A DNA stretch of 6,520 nucleotides from assembly GCF_002871795.1 (NCBI RefSeq), contig NZ_PNHL01000009.1, positions 131,492 to 138,011 of the forward strand, given 5' to 3'. Shown piece by piece: positions 5,169 to 6,520 of this stretch. How positions within the stretch are numbered: position 1 is the first letter of the stretch; every line of letters starts with the position of its first letter. Both the position numbers and the translations under genes were made by a program. The notes under the pieces are model-generated. The model saw only the letters and a list, made by a program, of their open reading frames with translations, was not told the DNA's origin and searched no databases. Source of the stretch: Brachybacterium sp. UMB0905. GTDB taxonomy: Bacteria > Actinomycetota > Actinomycetes > Actinomycetales > Dermabacteraceae.

Positions 5169-6520
5169 ATGGGACTCGATGATGTGCGGCCGGGCGGTGT
5201 GGGTTCGCCGCGGGAGGCTCGCGGTGAGCAGCCCGCGCGTGCTCCCCGGGCGGGCGGACGCGGCAGTGATGCGGCCTGCGCCACCGCCGGCCCGCCGCGG
5301 AAGATCATTCGTGGCCGTGGTGCGATGACGCCTGCGGCAGCGGCGGTGCGCTCGGGCTCGGAGGCGGACTGTGATGAAGCCCAGCTCATGGTCCGGGTGC
5401 AGGAACGCCGTCGCCTCGCCGGCACCCTCTACGCCGAAGAGCTCCGTGACCTGGCGCTGCTGTGGACCGTGGATGACGACCATCCCGGTGAGGCGGATGA
5501 ACTGGCCGTGAACTGCTTGATCGCCGCAGCGGGGCTGCGCTCCAAGGTGGGGCGCGCGGAGGGGAAGCTGCGTGATGCTGTGCAGGCCACCCGTGACCTG
5601 CCCCTGTGCCTGGATCTCGTCGCGGGTGGTGTGTTGCCGGTGGAGTGGTTTGAGTGGTTGATCCGCTCCACGCGCCGACTCGAGCCGGAGCAGCGTCGTC
5701 AGGTTGATGACGTGGTCGCTGAGTGGGACCTCGCAGGCATTGACGTGAACCGCTTCTACCGCGAGCTACGCATACTCATCGCATGGTTCGGTGCTGGACT
5801 GCAGCAAGAGCACCCCACCCAGCAGCGCAACGTCGAGGTGTTCACCTCCCCAGACATGGACGGCACCGCCTGCCTGCAGGTCACCGGCCCCGTCCCGGAG
5901 ATCACCGCACTCGGTCACCGGCTCGATGCTGCTGCGCGGGCGGTGCAGATGGCGCAGCGGCAGGCACTGGCCGCGGCACGCGGCGAAAGAACCGGTTGTG
6001 GCGACGGCACGGCGGGGTCGATTGATCTCTCGACACTCCCGTTCGACCTGGGGCCGCTCGCGGGCGACTCCACTGCTCAGGCCGACCATGACGACGCCCG
6101 TTCCTTCGCCGACGCCGCCCATTCGCTTGACCCCGCCGCGGTCCCGTTTGACGTGTTCGGTACTGTCGCCGAAACCGGCAGGCCTATGAGTCTCGCGGCG
6201 CTGCGTTACGCGATCCTGACCCGGACCGCGTTCGGGACCGAGGGTATTGAGGTGCCGGAGTCGGGGTTCCGCATCAACGTCACCGTGCCCGTGATGACGC
6301 TGCTCGGTCAGTCGGATGCGCCCGGTGAGGTGGATGGGGCGCATCCGATCCCGCCCGCCATGGCCCGGGATCTCGTGGTGAACGCCCCGGTGTTCCACCG
6401 GGTGCTGACCGATCCCGTGGACGGCAGTTTCCTGCCCCGGGCGGCGAAGACCTATCAGGTGAGTCGGTCGATGCAGGAGTTGCTGCGGCAGATCGACCCG
6501 ATCTGCGCAGTCCCCGGCTG
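5169..6520 (+). CDS. DUF222 / 13E12-repeat family protein, probable HNH endonuclease (3' end outside window)
   Basis: The frame stays open from ATG 5169 to the window end, 450 codons plus two bases. The first 65 or so residues are Gly/Ala/Arg-rich and probably disordered; Met53 is a possible internal start. A helical DUF222 domain follows, with SKVGRAEGKLRDAVQ, a DLPLCLDLVAGGVLPVEWFEWLI segment and LEPEQRRQVDDVVAEWDL. After a low-complexity Asp/Ala-rich linker (about residues 270-330) come segments typical of the part before the nuclease: HPIPPAMARDLVVNAPVFHRVL, a DPVDGSFLPRAAKTYQVS segment and, at the edge, DPICAVPG (443-450). In this family that motif is followed by Cys and the HNH core; the last two bases, TG, fit Cys. 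Such proteins are often multicopy in Actinomycetota and are typed as HNH endonucleases, but their cellular job is poorly known. The HNH residues are outside the window, so nuclease activity is inferred. The ribosome site upstream is good. Confidence 0.88.
   Translation, partial: MGLDDVRPGGVGSPREARGEQPARAPRAGGRGSDAACATAGPPRKIIRGRGAMTPAAAAVRSGSEADCDEAQLMVRVQERRRLAGTLYAEELRDLALLWTVDDDHPGEADELAVNCLIAAAGLRSKVGRAEGKLRDAVQATRDLPLCLDLVAGGVLPVEWFEWLIRSTRRLEPEQRRQVDDVVAEWDLAGIDVNRFYRELRILIAWFGAGLQQEHPTQQRNVEVFTSPDMDGTACLQVTGPVPEITALGHRLDAAARAVQMAQRQALAAARGERTGCGDGTAGSIDLSTLPFDLGPLAGDSTAQADHDDARSFADAAHSLDPAAVPFDVFGTVAETGRPMSLAALRYAILTRTAFGTEGIEVPESGFRINVTVPVMTLLGQSDAPGEVDGAHPIPPAMARDLVVNAPVFHRVLTDPVDGSFLPRAAKTYQVSRSMQELLRQIDPICAVPG

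Noticed and set aside
4837..5169. 110-codon plus-strand frame whose TGA overlaps the DUF222 ATG, suggesting a coupled small gene
   Set aside because: There is no ribosome site at its start. The composition (Trp, Arg, Gly, Cys) does not look like a protein, and it is explained by the G-run tract and TCCACA motifs it crosses. Kept only as a weak possibility.
5766..6398. 210-codon minus-strand frame antisense to the DUF222 gene
   Set aside because: The plus strand encodes a recognisable DUF222 protein throughout. The minus frame has no motif or ribosome site and is a shadow.

Overview
The window comes from a high-GC Gram-positive bacterium of the Actinomycetota. Evidence is the strong G/C bias at third codon positions, GTG starts, a tRNA-Pro directly upstream of the trigger factor gene, and a 13E12-repeat (DUF222) HNH-nuclease-type gene, a family concentrated in Actinomycetota. 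A Micrococcales-type genome is a reasonable guess, but the sequence alone does not fix the genus.

Left part (1-1875), conserved housekeeping block. The minus strand carries the trigger factor gene tig, which runs off the left edge inside an unusual Lys/Ala/Pro-rich tail. Upstream of it on the same strand lies tRNA-Pro(UGG). A divergent tRNA-Gly(UCC) follows on the plus strand and is closed by a perfect 14-bp hairpin terminator.

Middle part (1876-4659). A 188-bp gap rich in short direct repeats precedes ogt, a methylated-DNA--protein-cysteine methyltransferase for suicide repair of alkylated guanine. Twelve bases later comes a fold-type I PLP aminotransferase of the aminoadipate/aromatic (MocR-like C-domain) group. 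These two are probably one transcript, though no functional link between them is evident. A class I SAM-dependent methyltransferase converges from the minus strand and overlaps the aminotransferase 3' end by 32 bp.

Right part (4660-6520). A gene-free divergent region of about 509 bp leads into a DUF222/HNH-type gene on the plus strand, cut by the right edge just before its expected HNH motif. The gap holds the most striking non-coding pattern of the window. Six TCCACA hexamers lie within 133 bp, three on the minus strand followed by three on the plus strand. One sits in a perfect TTATCCACA DnaA-box consensus, and a five-run G-quadruplex-capable tract lies between the two groups. Whether this is a DnaA-responsive promoter, a feature of 13E12-type elements or something else cannot be settled from the sequence alone.

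I found no CRISPR array, transposase, integrase or rRNA gene. No clearly new multi-gene system is present; the hexamer/G-tract region is the best candidate for something undescribed.
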